Source: Gerris lacustris
Lineage: Eukaryota; Arthropoda; Insecta; Hemiptera; Gerridae
Length of the DNA: 64,000 nt
Direction: 5' to 3'
Assembly (NCBI GenBank): GCA_951217055.1
Contig: OX578277.1
Location: forward strand, 9,927,389-9,991,388
The position numbers and the translations under genes are program-made. The notes under the pieces were generated by a model. That model saw only the letters and a list, made by a program, of their open reading frames with translations. It was not told the DNA's origin and did not search any database. Of the stretch, positions 33,777 to 44,339 are shown piece after piece; within the stretch, counting starts at the first letter, position 1, and each line of letters opens with the position of its first letter.

Positions 33777-34374
33777 AAAAATTAAAAAAACACCATAAAA
33801 CCCATAAATAATAAATTAATATCTATATACCTACAGTTAAATTATTTACTACACATATTCATATAAATAATAAATAAATATATAAGATTAAAAAAGTAAA
33901 CAAACAAACTAATCAAACAATAACTACACAATACACAACATTATTTTTCTAAAAAAAACAACTACACTAAAATATATTTAATATTAGTTATTAGTTATAA
34001 CGTAACAATAAACTATTTTTAAAAAAAGTTTAAATATTTAAATTATTTTATAAATGAATGTTTATATTTTTTTACGGTATTGAGAAGACATTTTATTCTT
34101 ATTTAATTATATATTATTTATTTTTTTTAAATTAATTTAACTTAATTCTTTATTTATTTCACTTTTCCTTTTATATATATATATAGATAATAAAATATTT
34201 ATTTCACTTTATTTATTTTTCTAAAAAAAAGATCGATTATAAATTGATCAATTTTAAATTTATTTAGTTTTGTTTTTTTTCACTTGTTGTTTTTCTTTTT
34301 AAAAATATATTTGAAGAAAAAAAATAGGAGAATGTTTTTGTTGAAATAATTTTCGTTCAGTTGAAAAAAAAAAA
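33305..34374. other. AT-rich, largely repeat-free; possible 5' UTR of a minus-strand transcript
   Basis: Contains ATT trinucleotide runs at 33,301-33,330 and 33,744-33,775. Otherwise very AT-rich with no recognised repeat. If the core promoter at 34,409 is real, its transcript would run leftward through this stretch. No long ORF is seen. Confidence 0.35.
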
Positions 34375-34412
34375 TTCGAACCGACCGTAGCGCGTGCGAA
34401 ATTTCAACTGAC
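34375..34412 (-). promoter_or_regulatory. Candidate Inr + DPE core promoter
   Basis: On the minus strand TCAGTT matches the arthropod initiator (TCAKTY), putting +1 at 34,409. Exactly at +28 to +32 is GGTTC, a perfect match to the downstream promoter element RGWYV, whose function depends on that spacing. The segment between is unusually CG-rich for this window (CGCACGCGCTACGG). Upstream on the same strand lies a polypurine tract with GAGAGAGAAGAGG (~34,520-34,545). No TATA box is seen. These are properties of DPE-class insect promoters. The direction agrees with the three host exons at 47-58 kb, so it may be an internal alternative start of that gene; that link is inference. Confidence 0.5.
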
Positions 34413-35063
34413 ACTGTCGTTTTTAAACAGTGTAGGAAAAAAAAATTATAAAAAAAAATATAGGAGTTGATGGAAGTTTTGAACGTAGTTAGGAGTGGGA
34501 GGGATATAGTGTGTTCTGTCTCTACCTCTTCTCTCTCCCCCTTCCCCCTCCCTATCCCCCCCCCCCCCCGCTTGCAGTTCACACAATGTGCAATGGCTCT
34601 GTGTGTGTGAATTGGACGTCTAGAGGGAACCCAGAGTATTGAGAAACAAGATAAGAGGGGATAGTCAACCTTGAGTACGATCATACACGAACAATATGTG
34701 AAAGAAGAAAATTATGATGACGGAAATAACCGAATTAAAATCAATGGGAGATAACAACACAGGTGAATACTAAAAACCCGCAATACGTGTATACTTCACA
34801 GGTTTAACAAACAACCAATCCTAAGTTTTACTATTTTTACCTAGAGCTTACTATCTTTGCCACTCTACTCTAGTAGAAAATAAAAATACCTTAGCAGCAA
34901 TTTCTAATAGCTAAACATTTTTTTTTAAATAAATGTTTTTGCAAATTGTAAAAGTACTAATTGTAAAATACAAATATGTAGTTAGTAGTTATTTTTGGTT
35001 CTTACACAAGTAGACAACAACCCTCTTACAAGTCTTAAGGCCGGCCCACTTTACACTATGTGA
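34413..35063. other. Upstream region of the candidate promoter
   Basis: Polypurine/polypyrimidine stretch and a C run at 34,557-34,569, then ordinary AT-rich sequence. The minus-strand open frame at 34,280-34,684 crosses the promoter and low-complexity tracts and is not considered coding. Confidence 0.35.
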
Positions 35064-35788
35064 TTTTACTACGATTTTATTAGCTTGCTTTCTTGTTTGT
35101 TTGTTTGTTTGTCCGGTACAAATCTTGCAAACGATTTTTGACTAACTTCCCGAATAGCTAGGCACTTGAGAGTTTTAGAATAGCATTATTTTGATACTTT
35201 TAGCCATCTTTCTGCAGAATTTAATTAGTTTTCAGCAAATTTTTCTGTATGGAAAGTTAGTTCGGAAAAAATCCGCAAGTTATTTTATTTGTTTTGACAT
35301 ATCCAATATTTATATAATCTTCATTTTGACGGGTTTTAAATTTGTGATTTTTTATTAGTAGATTTAATATTGAATGACAGTGAAAAAGGAAAAGTAAACA
35401 AAGAAATAAATTAATTGACTAGTGACAACCAGGTTTGTTTACACTTGTGTCCTAGGTATTGGTTTAATTTTCCTGCATCTGTACTTCTTTACTTATGTAC
35501 ATTTTTCTTTTTCTTCTCTTACTGTCCCTACACGGGGACATATCAATGGCACGATTTAGATTCGGTGTTGGGGAGATCCTTTGTACAAAGATTTGGCCTT
35601 TTATAGGTTTAAGATCAGTTCTCTTGATGGTTGTCATTTATAGTAAATAAATAAATTTGGAAACTATTTTTTTTTCACTAACATTATATTATAACAATGA
35701 AAGTATATCAACATTACATATGATTCAACAGAAAAATTAAAAATGTAGTATATAAAAAGTTCTTTTTATCTTGTAATTATTTAGTGTC
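35064..35788 (+). repeat. MITE-like family R3, longest copy
   Basis: TTTTACTACGATTTTATTAGC to TTAAAAATGTAGTATATAAA plus the shared TCTTGTAATTATT end. It contains the interior absent from copies 1 and 2, with GACAACCAGGTTTGTTTACA and GGCACGATTTAGATTCGG blocks. Confidence 0.75.
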
Positions 35789-36431
35789 TTAAATATTCAA
35801 ATCTCCTGCCTTAACCTACGTCAAGGTTATCTATAGATTCAATTCAATTAGATTATTTTACAATCTTCCACTTTAGCTAAAAGCCCTGGTTTGCAATGTT
35901 TCCTTTCAGTACTGCATTTTCTTTATATTATTAAAAAAGTTTTCTTAAATAAAAGCAAGTCCGGTGAGTTAGGAAGAGAAGGGGTAGACCTAAACTGTAT
36001 GGGTAGAAGGTAAAGATATATTCTCCCCTCAAAGGGAAGAACAGAGTTCTTGAGAGTGCTACTACAGCACTTGTTGGAAAAGGAAAGAGATAATATCTCA
36101 CACTGCAGCTGTGTGCGTTTGTATAACATTTCACATTTACTTCTGCCTGCTTTATTGGGTGTTATATGCTTCCTATTTTCTTTTATTTTTCTAGATTTTG
36201 TTATATGTTTTTGAAAACAAGACCTAAAAAATGAGACTAACTGCCTTTTTTTTACAGAATCGCATTCAAAAGTTATTTCACTTTAAAATTTTCTAATTTT
36301 CTATTTTATTATTCTTTAATAGTCAACAAAATTTCAGCAGGGACAGAAAAACTATCAAAGGCAAGTCAAATGGAAAAAAAATCAGGTAAATGGAATAGAA
36401 ATTCTCAAATTTATCAAACAAATTAAATTCA
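35789..36431. other. No recognisable feature
   Basis: About 640 bp; two overlapping minus-strand open frames of 67-68 codons near 35,923-36,134 have no recognised similarity. Confidence 0.35.
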
Positions 36432-36710
36432 TTGAAGCGAGCATAGCGAGCTTCCTACATTCAACAAAATATACTCCGTGTCTGTGTGTGAGTCTTAAAC
36501 GTACTACGTGATTTGATTGAAATTTGGTGTACATGTTCATTTTAACAATTCTCAGAAAAGTTCATTGGACAACGTTGTCTGCCCAAGCGTTCGCGTGCAA
36601 CACTCATGAAAACGTGCGCTTCAAAATTAAAATTGGAATTTTAGAACGGGAGAAAAATTCTAACTTTATTTATTCCATGAGGCGAACATTTTTTTCAAAT
36701 AACATTTTCA
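36432..36710 (+). repeat. Repeat family Z, left part
   Basis: GAAGCGAGCATAGCGAGCTTC start, then AAATTTGGTGTACATGTTC, TGTCTGCCCAAGCG and GAGGCGAACATTTTTTTC, parallel to 55,571-55,850. It passes directly into an R3 interior, so one has inserted into or recombined with the other. Confidence 0.7.
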
Positions 36711-37295
36711 AATTTATTTTATTTGTTTTGACATGACCCATATTTAAGATCTTCATTTTGACGGGTTTCAAATTTATAATTTTTTATTTTAGTACCTGGT
36801 ATGACTGATAACATAGTTAAAATGTTCAAGAATAATTATATCAGGTCTTTGTGTTATGTAAAAACTAATTCTATTTTTAAGAGAACATTGAAAGACAGCG
36901 TAACAGGAAAAGTAAACAAAGAAATAAATAAATTGACGTGTGACAACCAGGTTTGTTTACACTTGTGTCCTAGGTATAGGTTTAATTGTTCTGCATCTGT
37001 ACTTCTTTACTTGTACTTATTTTTCTTCTCTTACAGTCCCCTACACGGAGGCATATCGATGGCACGGTTTAGATTCGGTGTTGGTAAGATCCGTTGTACA
37101 AAATTTTGTCCTTTTATAGCTTTAAGATCAGATGTCTAGTTGGTTGACATTTATATGAAGTAAATAAATTCGGAACTATATTTTTCCACTAACATTATAT
37201 ATAACAATAACAATTATATTATCAACACTACACATTATTCAACAGAAAATTTAAAAATATAGTATATTAAAAGTTTTTTTATCTTGTAATTATTT
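36711..37295 (+). repeat. MITE-like family R3, left-truncated copy
   Basis: Begins inside the family at ATTTTATTTGTTTTGACATG and runs to AAAAATATAGTATATTAAAAG and TCTTGTAATTATT. Shares the GACAACCAGGTTTGTTTACA block with the longest copy. Confidence 0.75.
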
Positions 37296-37479
37296 TCTGT
37301 CCAGCTTGTTTGCCTGTGCTCTTTATCTGGAGCCAGATAGCTTAGGTAGGTGTGAATGAGTTCAAATAGAATTAAATTGAATTACACAATACAATTTATA
37401 ATAAAACCCCAATCCCAAAATTCAGGAGTTATTTACAAAAATAAAGAATGGTAGCTATATTCTTTTTCTCGGCGGTAAA

Positions 37480-37545
37480 TTATTTTCTTTTAATTCGTTT
37501 AGACTATATTTTGCCCATACCTGGGCATCTTCAGGAATTGAATTA
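37480..37545 (-). repeat. Relic with hammerhead-like core
   Basis: Minus strand reads CCTGAAGATGCCCAGGTAT then GGGCAAAATATAG, matching 51,018-51,055 on the plus strand. CTGAAGA, one base, a GCCC/GGGC stem and an A-rich 3' segment follow the pattern seen in the 130-bp satellite. GAAA is replaced by AAAA here. Confidence 0.5.
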
Positions 37546-37566
37546 AATTATCTATAAATTAACATA

Positions 37567-37967
37567 CAGTAGAACCTCAATAACACGACAACCTCAATTA
37601 AAAGTGCAATTTTCAAATCCCCTTGAGATTGCCATAACACATAATGTTAAATTAACTTCTATAATGCTACTATTATTATCCAAACAACCTCAATAACACG
37701 TATTTTTTTCCAATTCACAATGTAACTCAGAACCTCTATAACAAGTCGTTTTGAGAAGTCAACCTCTATAATGCGACTCTATACAGGAATGGGTTGAACT
37801 TGAATAAGTCTAGACTTTAGATGAAAAGATGTAGTGATTCCATCAACCTCGATAACACGACTGATAGTCATAAGAACCTTGATAACACGACCCTCAATAA
37901 AAAGACACCTCAATAACAAGACTGTTTCCCTAATCCCCTTGAGACACTTCTTATCGAGGTTCTACTG
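37567..37967. mobile_element. Tigger/pogo-like non-autonomous element 2
   Basis: CAGTAGAACCTC start and GAGGTTCTACTG end, TA on both sides (37,565-37,566 and 37,968-37,969). 401 bp, homologous to 9,246-9,753 but lacking the hairpin insertion and about 50 bp near the middle. Confidence 0.85.
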
Positions 37968-38244
37968 TATATAGCATAAAAACAAAAACAAACCATTTAT
38001 TGGAGTAACTGTCACAACCATCTCTCCCATTCCATTGTTAACTTGTTAAAAAAAAAAGTATAACGAAACATAAGAGATCAACTAATGAAAATAGACAAAA
38101 AGAATTGTAGCTCTATTAATACGTACTAGATATTTCAAGGGGTTATCTACATATTAAATTAGACAAGAAAAGCACGATAAGCCATTACCAGAGAATGTAC
38201 CAGCTGAAACAGACCAAGTTTGTTCCGTAGTTTACTAGATCCTA

Positions 38245-39060
38245 CGAGGGGGTACCCAAAAATAACCGGAATTATTTTTTAAAAGCTGTATATTTTCAAA
38301 TTTCTTACAATACAACCATATCTCCTTCAAAATACTCTCCATTGAAACTAATACATTTGTCCCAGCGGTGCTTCCACTGTTCAAAACATTTTTTGAATTA
38401 ATCTGTAGGAATGGCTGCTAGCTCCTCCCTCGTTTTTTTTCTTGACCTTTTCAATGTTGTCAAATCGTTGTCCTTTCATGCCTTTTTTCATACATGGGAA
38501 CAAGAAAAAGTTGCAAGGAGCCAAATCAGGCAAATATGCGTGGGGCAGCAGTACCATGTTATTTTTAGCCAAAAATTGCCGAACAGAGATTGCTGTATGT
38601 GCAGGTGCGTTGTTGTAATGGACGAACCAGTCTCCTCTCTGCTACAAATCGGGTCTTTTTTGTCGAACGCTGTTGCGCAATCTTCTTAAGACTTCCAAAT
38701 AAAATTTTTGGTTCAGTTGATCAATTAATTGTCTATCGACAGTCTGTGTGCACAAGCTCTCGAATTTTGTCAACATTCGGGCAGTTGAAGGACGTCCAGA
38801 ACGAGGTTTGTCATCAATTGACATGTCGCCATTTTTAAAACAAGCAAACCAATCGTACACTTAAGTTTTTCCCATAGCGTCATCTCTATAAGCAGTCTTC
38901 AACATCAACACAGTTTCAGCAGCATTTTTTTCAAGTAAAAAACCAAATTTCACAGCTGCACGTTGTTCACTTAAACTTACCATCACAAAAAAACGAGATA
39001 AGGACAAAACAGCGCTCGCGAAAACTATCACTGCAGACAAACAGAACAAGCCAGGTCAAC
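38245..39060 (-). pseudogene. Dead mariner transposon, internally deleted
   Basis: The plus-strand left end CGAGGGGGTACCCAAAAATA follows a TA and is the 3' inverted repeat. Minus-strand frames from an ATG (about 38,980) give the mariner N-terminus (S-E-Q-R-A-A-V-K-F ... Y-R-D-D-A-M-G-K-T), then W-F-A-C-F-K-N-G-D-M-S-I-D-D-K-P-R-S-G-R-P-S-T. A long deletion then removes the first catalytic Asp. The C-terminal part shows Y-N-N-A-P-A-H-T-A where mariner has an Asp (D-N-A-P-A-H), and A-P-C-N-F-F-L-F-P where the D34D third Asp should be. Two catalytic residues are thus Asn. The 5' inverted repeat is not recognisable. Known role of the family: cut-and-paste transposition at TA; this copy cannot function. 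Confidence 0.85.
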
Positions 39061-39929
39061 ATACTAGGCGGCACTGAACTGGCAATGAGTTGCGTTAGCA
39101 CAATGCTTTTGACAAACAAAATATTTTGTTTTACATTGTAGCTTACATCGCTGCCCTAAGGGTGGCTGAGTTTTGATTGGTCTATTCAAGATAAAAAAAG
39201 GAATAAAAAAAAAATACTGAGAAAGTGGCTACTATTATGGCTAAACTATCGAAAAAAGGTTGAAGAAGTACATTCATTTACTGGCTTGACATTATTTTAT
39301 TGTAATTTAATACCCTGAGCTTCTGAGCTAAGAAAAATGTAAAATTACAGTGGACAAGGGCCTGCGATCGAGCTTTTGTAAAAATTAAGAAAGAACTAGC
39401 CAGCGACAGAGTACAGATGCCATATAATCTGGAGTTTGCCAATGGTTGTGAAGTGTGACGCAAGAAATTTTATCAAATGAAGTAAATGGTGTATTAACAC
39501 CAATTCATTTTATATCAAACGACCATTTATTATGAATTTATTCTCCTGTTTATCCCTTATTATTCTACTTCTCAATCTTCTTAGTCTTCAGGGATGATTT
39601 AAGAAATAATATTACTAATTATAATTAACTATTATCAAGAACTTAAAGAAATAATTACTGTATCTCTTAAACAATACAAAAGAAGTTTGCATTCTAAGTC
39701 TCTTAACGAATAGAAATGTGCCTGTAGTGTATTCAAAAGCATCCCTACTATCGAAAGATTTTGCAACCACCAAAAAGAACATCAGATTTAATTGAAAAAC
39801 CGCAAATAAAATTCTTTTTAAAAAATTATACCCTTAAAATTTCTTTGATCAGCGAAGAAATTTGAATTTGTGATTTTTCCAAGAGTTAATATAAAGAAGC
39901 CAAATTTTAGGTGCACGTAACTATGGTGA
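39061..39929. other. No recognisable feature
   Basis: Flank of the mariner remnant and ~800 bp of AT-rich sequence. No ORF with recognised similarity. Confidence 0.35.
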
Positions 39930-40110
39930 CCCAAAAATTTTATTTTTTGTAATTTTTAATTGGGGTATCATTTTAAAAGGTATTGAAATTTTGATCACAA
40001 AATTTTTGTTTCCAAAATGGCGGCCATTATCCCTAAAAGAACCAAATAAGTGCAAACCTAAGATGCTAAGGATATATATGCACACCTACCTTTTCACTTT
40101 TTATACATAT
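39930..40110 (+). repeat. Dispersed repeat family R2, partial copy
   Basis: Matches the middle of 7,536-8,077: GGGGTATCATTTTAAAAGG, TTTCCAAAATGGCGGCCAT, AACCAAATAAGTGCAAACC and GGATATATATGCACACC. Confidence 0.7.
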
Positions 40111-40357
40111 TTTAGTTAAAAATAAATACATAAAAATATAAAAAATAAAAATGTATGATAGTTCAGTTCAGTCATTTTGAGTTTTCCCAGGCACCAACAT
40201 TTTTTTTTTGTTTTTGCACTGGACACTACTTGTTAGGCCATTTTTATTAAGAGAGGACATACTCTCCAAACTTACTCAATTTGAAATTACATTTGAAATA
40301 TATTTTGAATATATTTATTTTATTTATTTATTTATTTGTTTAATTATTATTATTTTT

Positions 40358-42964
40358 TTAGAACGATTCTAAAGAGCGTATGTAAGGATTTTCGGAAGTC
40401 CCAATCCTGGTTTTGAGGTTGTTTAGTTTTTCTTGCCAGAATTCTTCGATTGTGGGTACTTTTGTATCTTTATGAAGGTCTGTGTTCCTGACGAACCATG
40501 GGGCCTTCATAGCCATACGTATAATTTTATTTTGCTGTGTTTGTACTTTTTTGAGATGGGTCTTGGCTGCACATCCCCATATTTCAATCCCATATGTTAC
40601 TGCGGGTCTAATGATTGTATTGTATAGAAGAATACCGTTGTATGGTGTTAAATTTGATTTTCTATTAATTAGGGGGTAAAGCTGGCAGATGGCTGCTTTT
40701 CCCTTGCTTATAGTCTTTTCAATATGGGGTTTCCATGTTAATTTCTTGTCGAAGCGTATGCCTAGGTACTTTACTTCGTTTTCCCAGTTAATGCTTTCGT
40801 TATTCAGTTTTACATCTATTCGAGGGGGTGTCCTCTTTTTTGTGAAGATGGTCCCAATGGTTTTTCCCTTGTTTATATTGATCCTCCAGTCTTTGAACCA
40901 TTTCATTAGTTTATTTGAGTAGCTATTTAGTTTGAGTTTAAGTGTATCACAAACTTCTGATTGGAAGCAGTAAAGTGTGTCGTCCGCGTAAGTGGCAAGA
41001 AAAATATAGTCGCTTTTTGGTAGGTCGTATGTTAATACCGAGTATAAATTTGGGCTTAGGACCGAGCCTTGAGGTGTTCCGGCCTTGATTTCATGTGGTA
41101 GTATCTCCAATTTTGACTATAATTTTTCTTTTTTTGAGGAAGTGTGAAATTATGTGAATGTAGCAGTGCGGCATACCTATCTTGATGAGTTTAAACAAGA
41201 GCCCTTCATGCCAGACAGAATCGAAAGCTTTGTGTACGTCTAGGCTGACAGCAGCCGTATCCTGACCCCTATGGAAACCGTCCTTGATGTATTGGGTTAG
41301 ACGGGCCGCTTGCAGGTGTCATGGTGTTTTCTAAATCCAAACTGTTCATTAGGTAGTATTTTTTCGATAAATGGTAATATTGTTGTGAGTATGATCTCTT
41401 CATATATTTTGCCCATGCTACTGAGTAGGCTTATTGGCCTGTAACTTGACGCTAGTTGAGGGTCTTTCCCCGGTTTTTTTATATTTATTATTATGGCTGT
41501 TTTCCAGCATTGTGGGTAAAATTTTAGGTTTAGGAGAGCATTGAATATCCATGTGAGCTTTTGTATTATTTGAGGAGGTAGTTCCTTTAATATTTTATTT
41601 GTTATTTGATCTAAGCCAGGGGATTTTTTGGGTTTTAAATCTTTGATGATTTCTTCCACTTCTGTGCATGTAGTTGGTTTGGCGTATGAAGTTTCTTTTG
41701 TTTTTAGGAAAATTTCTACTTGGAGATTTATTAATTCTGTAAACTCAGGATTGTTGTCTGGTTGCAGACTGAATTGATGTTGTAGTGATTTTGCAAATAT
41801 TTTGACCTTTTCCTCATCATCGCTAGCCATATTTCCGTCTGAGTCTTTTATAGCTGGGATGTTGTTTTCCTTATTTTTTAGTCTGGCTATCTGTTTCCAG
41901 AGGCTTTGGTCTTCTTCTGCCAAGCTTTCTATTTTTTCCTCCCACTGGCTATTCTTCCATTCGGAGATTTTACTTTTTATTTTTCTTGTAAGTAGATTTA
42001 CTTCTGATTTTAGATTCGGATATTTATTTCTGCTCTGGATTTTCCTGAGTTTATTTCTTAGTTTTTTAATAGTATTAATCTCCTCCGGAAGTATCGGGCT
42101 GTAGGTATTGATTTTCTTTGTTGTGGTACTTAATTCCAAGCTTTTCCTAATTTGTTCTGTAAACTGTTGTATCAAATTTTCTATTGTATTCTCGTTCTCT
42201 ATCTGAGTAGGGGTATCTGGTATATTTTCAATGGAATGTATTTTAAATAGCTCCCAGTTTATATTTTTCTTTTCTTTATTTATCATAAAAGGTTGTAGCT
42301 TCCTGAAAGTAAGTAGGACTGGACGATGATCTGAATTTAGTTTGTGTAGTACTCTTGTTTGAATATCCTGGCTAATATTTTTTGTAAGGATTATATCTAG
42401 AACATCTGGTTGCCTAGTTGTATCATACGGATAGTATGTGGGTTCCTCGCTTCCTATTACTGCTATCTCCGTGTGTGAGTGCAGGTATTCGTGTAAGATT
42501 TTTCCATTTGAGTTGCTAACTCTTGACCCCCCAGTCTGGGTGCTTAGAGTTGAAGTCTCCTGCTGCAAGCGTGGGTGTGTTTTGGTCAAAAAGCTGGTTG
42601 ATGTCTTCCTTAATAATATTTTTTCCGGGTTGGTTGTAGCATGCATTACATATCAGATTACTGCCATCCTGAAGTTTTATTTTAACTTTGGTAGCCTCCA
42701 TGGTTTTGAACTGGCTTTGGTTTACTAGGTTGTATTTCAGGTCCTGTCTGATACAGATGGCAGTACCTCCCTTCTTCTGGTTTAACCTGTCACATCTAAT
42801 AATATTATAGTTTGTTAGTGAGAATTTTATTTGCAGTTTTAAGTGAGTCTCACATAGGAGCGCCACATGGATATTCTTTTTGCACAATAAGTCATTCAGT
42901 TCAGCCTGGTTTTTCCGTACCCATCAGCGTTCCACACTAGTACATTAAGTGGATGTGCCTTCAT
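40358..42964 (-). pseudogene. LINE ORF2 remnant: endonuclease + reverse transcriptase
   Basis: Starts at ATG 42,962-42,964 with L-N-V-L-V-W-N-A-D-G, the APE endonuclease opening. After a slip near 42,910 comes L-L-C-E-T-H and A-G-D-F-N-S-K-H-P-D-W-G. A second slip falls in a run of six G (plus-strand C at 42,527-42,532), followed by N-S-D-H-R-P-V. The RT begins in the same segment (S-P-G-L-D-Q-I, Y-R-P-I-S-L-L-S) and slips again near 41,316 and near 41,100. Motif A S-L-D-V-H-K-A-F-D, motif B G-T-P-Q-G-S-V-L-S-P and motif C Y-A-D-D are all readable. The last ~250 residues (40,358-41,110) are open and end at the natural stop. No RNase H, consistent with the Jockey clade. Pseudogene by frameshift, with catalytic residues largely retained. 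Confidence 0.85.
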
Positions 42965-43745
42965 GGTTTGTTTATCAGTATTGCGAGTAGTTGGGTAATG
43001 ATAGTGCATACGATATTTATTTTATCGCCCTTAGAATAGTTTGTGAGTAAGTTTTTTAATTGCATACTTACAGTGTTAGGTATTGTGGTCTCATTGTTTT
43101 GGATCTCTTCTTTGTCCGTATCTTTTGAAGTATTTTTAGTAGCCTTTGCGTAGGATAGCTCAGGTGTAGGTCTTCTTTTTTTAGTGCTTTTAACCGAGGT
43201 ATTAGCTTCTTTATATGCTATACATCCTTTATAGTTTGCAGTGTGATTTTCTTGGCAATTTGCACATTTTATTTTTGATTTACTTCTGTCTGTTTTCACC
43301 TGTATGGTACAGGTATTAGTCAAATGAGTTTGGGAGCATTTTACGCATTTTGGTGTTTTTTGTCAGAATGCCCGAAAGCTTAGCACCTATGGCATTGAAT
43401 TGTGGTGTTTGGTTTTCTATATGCTTCTACTTTGACTCTGCAATAAAGCATCTGTTGTAGGTCAAATATTTCTTTGGCTTTTCCGTTTTTTTCGAATGTT
43501 ATAATATATATGGGAAGGAGCTCCTTTCCTATCCCTTTAAACTGACCTACCCTTATTAACGGGAAGTCTGCTTCTTTAAGTTCTTTTTCGATCACGTCTG
43601 TTGGTGTTGTTTTTGGTAGATCTTTGATTACTACTTTTAGTACCTTATTCGTTTCCAAGTTGTAGGAGTGGTATTCGATTTCATTTTTGGTGAGCCAGCT
43701 GGTGACTTCCCTAAAATCTGTAGTATTTTTCAGGTGCAACTTTAT
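42961..43745 (-). pseudogene. LINE ORF1 remnant: gag-like RNA-binding protein
   Basis: The upstream half (43,380-43,739) encodes an RRM-like fold segment ending in C-H-R-C, the first half of a zinc knuckle. After a frame slip near 43,340-43,380 the downstream half (42,961-43,323) continues the knuckle region with C-A-N-C-Q-E-N-H-T-A-N-Y-K-G-C, another CCHC-type motif. Lys/Thr/Ser-rich tail. This matches Jockey-type ORF1 proteins, which coat the LINE RNA. The stop TGA at 42,961-42,963 overlaps the ORF2 ATG. Confidence 0.75.
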
Positions 43746-43800
43746 GGCTTGTTTAGTGTTTTTCTTCAGTCATAAAAATTCATATATCATACAGGAGTCT

Positions 43801-44339
43801 GACCCGGAACGCGACGCGAACCAGTAAGTACGTATATTTTGTGAGTTTTAAAAGCTTTTTACAAGTGAATACTTAGACTCCCCGGTCCGTAATAGGGCCA
43901 GTGGGCCCTCTTTTTCACGGTTTCCGTTAGCAAAAGCCAAAATCGAGCTTTCGGTTAAGAAAAGGCAATATGTTAAGAAGCCCCACACGTGATCGTTCGA
44001 TGGCCGCCATCTTGAATCAAAACGCCCGATTGGTAAACCATTTATCAAAAGTTTCCACTTTTATAAAAGGAAGCTAACTTCTAAATTTCAAGGTTCTAGT
44101 GCAATTGGTTCCGGAGATATCGTCTTATTTTTTTATATAAATGGCCGCCATCTTGAATCAATATGGCGGATTTTAAAAAACATTTCTTAGCGAGCACCTA
44201 GGAGGTAAGAGGAACACACCTACAAAATTTCATGGTCATAGGTCCAGTGGTTTCAGAGATATCGTGATGTGTCAGTGAGTGAGTGGTATTTGGATTTTAT
44301 ATATATAAATAGATAGATGTACAAATACATACTTTTCTT
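43801..44339. repeat. Dispersed repeat with duplicated GGCCGCCATCTTGAATCA
   Basis: GGCCGCCATCTTGAATCA occurs at about 44,001 and 44,142. The right side has GTCAGTGAGTGAGTGG followed by TTTATATATATAAATAGATAG, a tail type common on insect non-autonomous elements. No ORF. Confidence 0.5.

Larger units (their letters stand above)
40352..43800 (-). mobile_element. Older Jockey-type LINE, two ORFs, multiply frameshifted
   Basis: Minus-strand element of about 3.4 kb with ORF1 (43,745 to 42,961) and ORF2 (42,964 to 40,358), then a T/ATT-rich run at 40,296-40,360 that may be its decayed A-tail. ORF1 and ORF2 overlap by ATGA. At least four single-base slips interrupt ORF2 and one ORF1. The 5' end lies near 43,750-43,800; no clear target duplication was found. 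Confidence 0.85.

Noticed and set aside
34280..34684. 134-codon minus-strand open frame
   Set aside because: It runs through G/C and A homopolymers and polypurine tracts and overlaps the candidate promoter; the composition is low-complexity, not coding.
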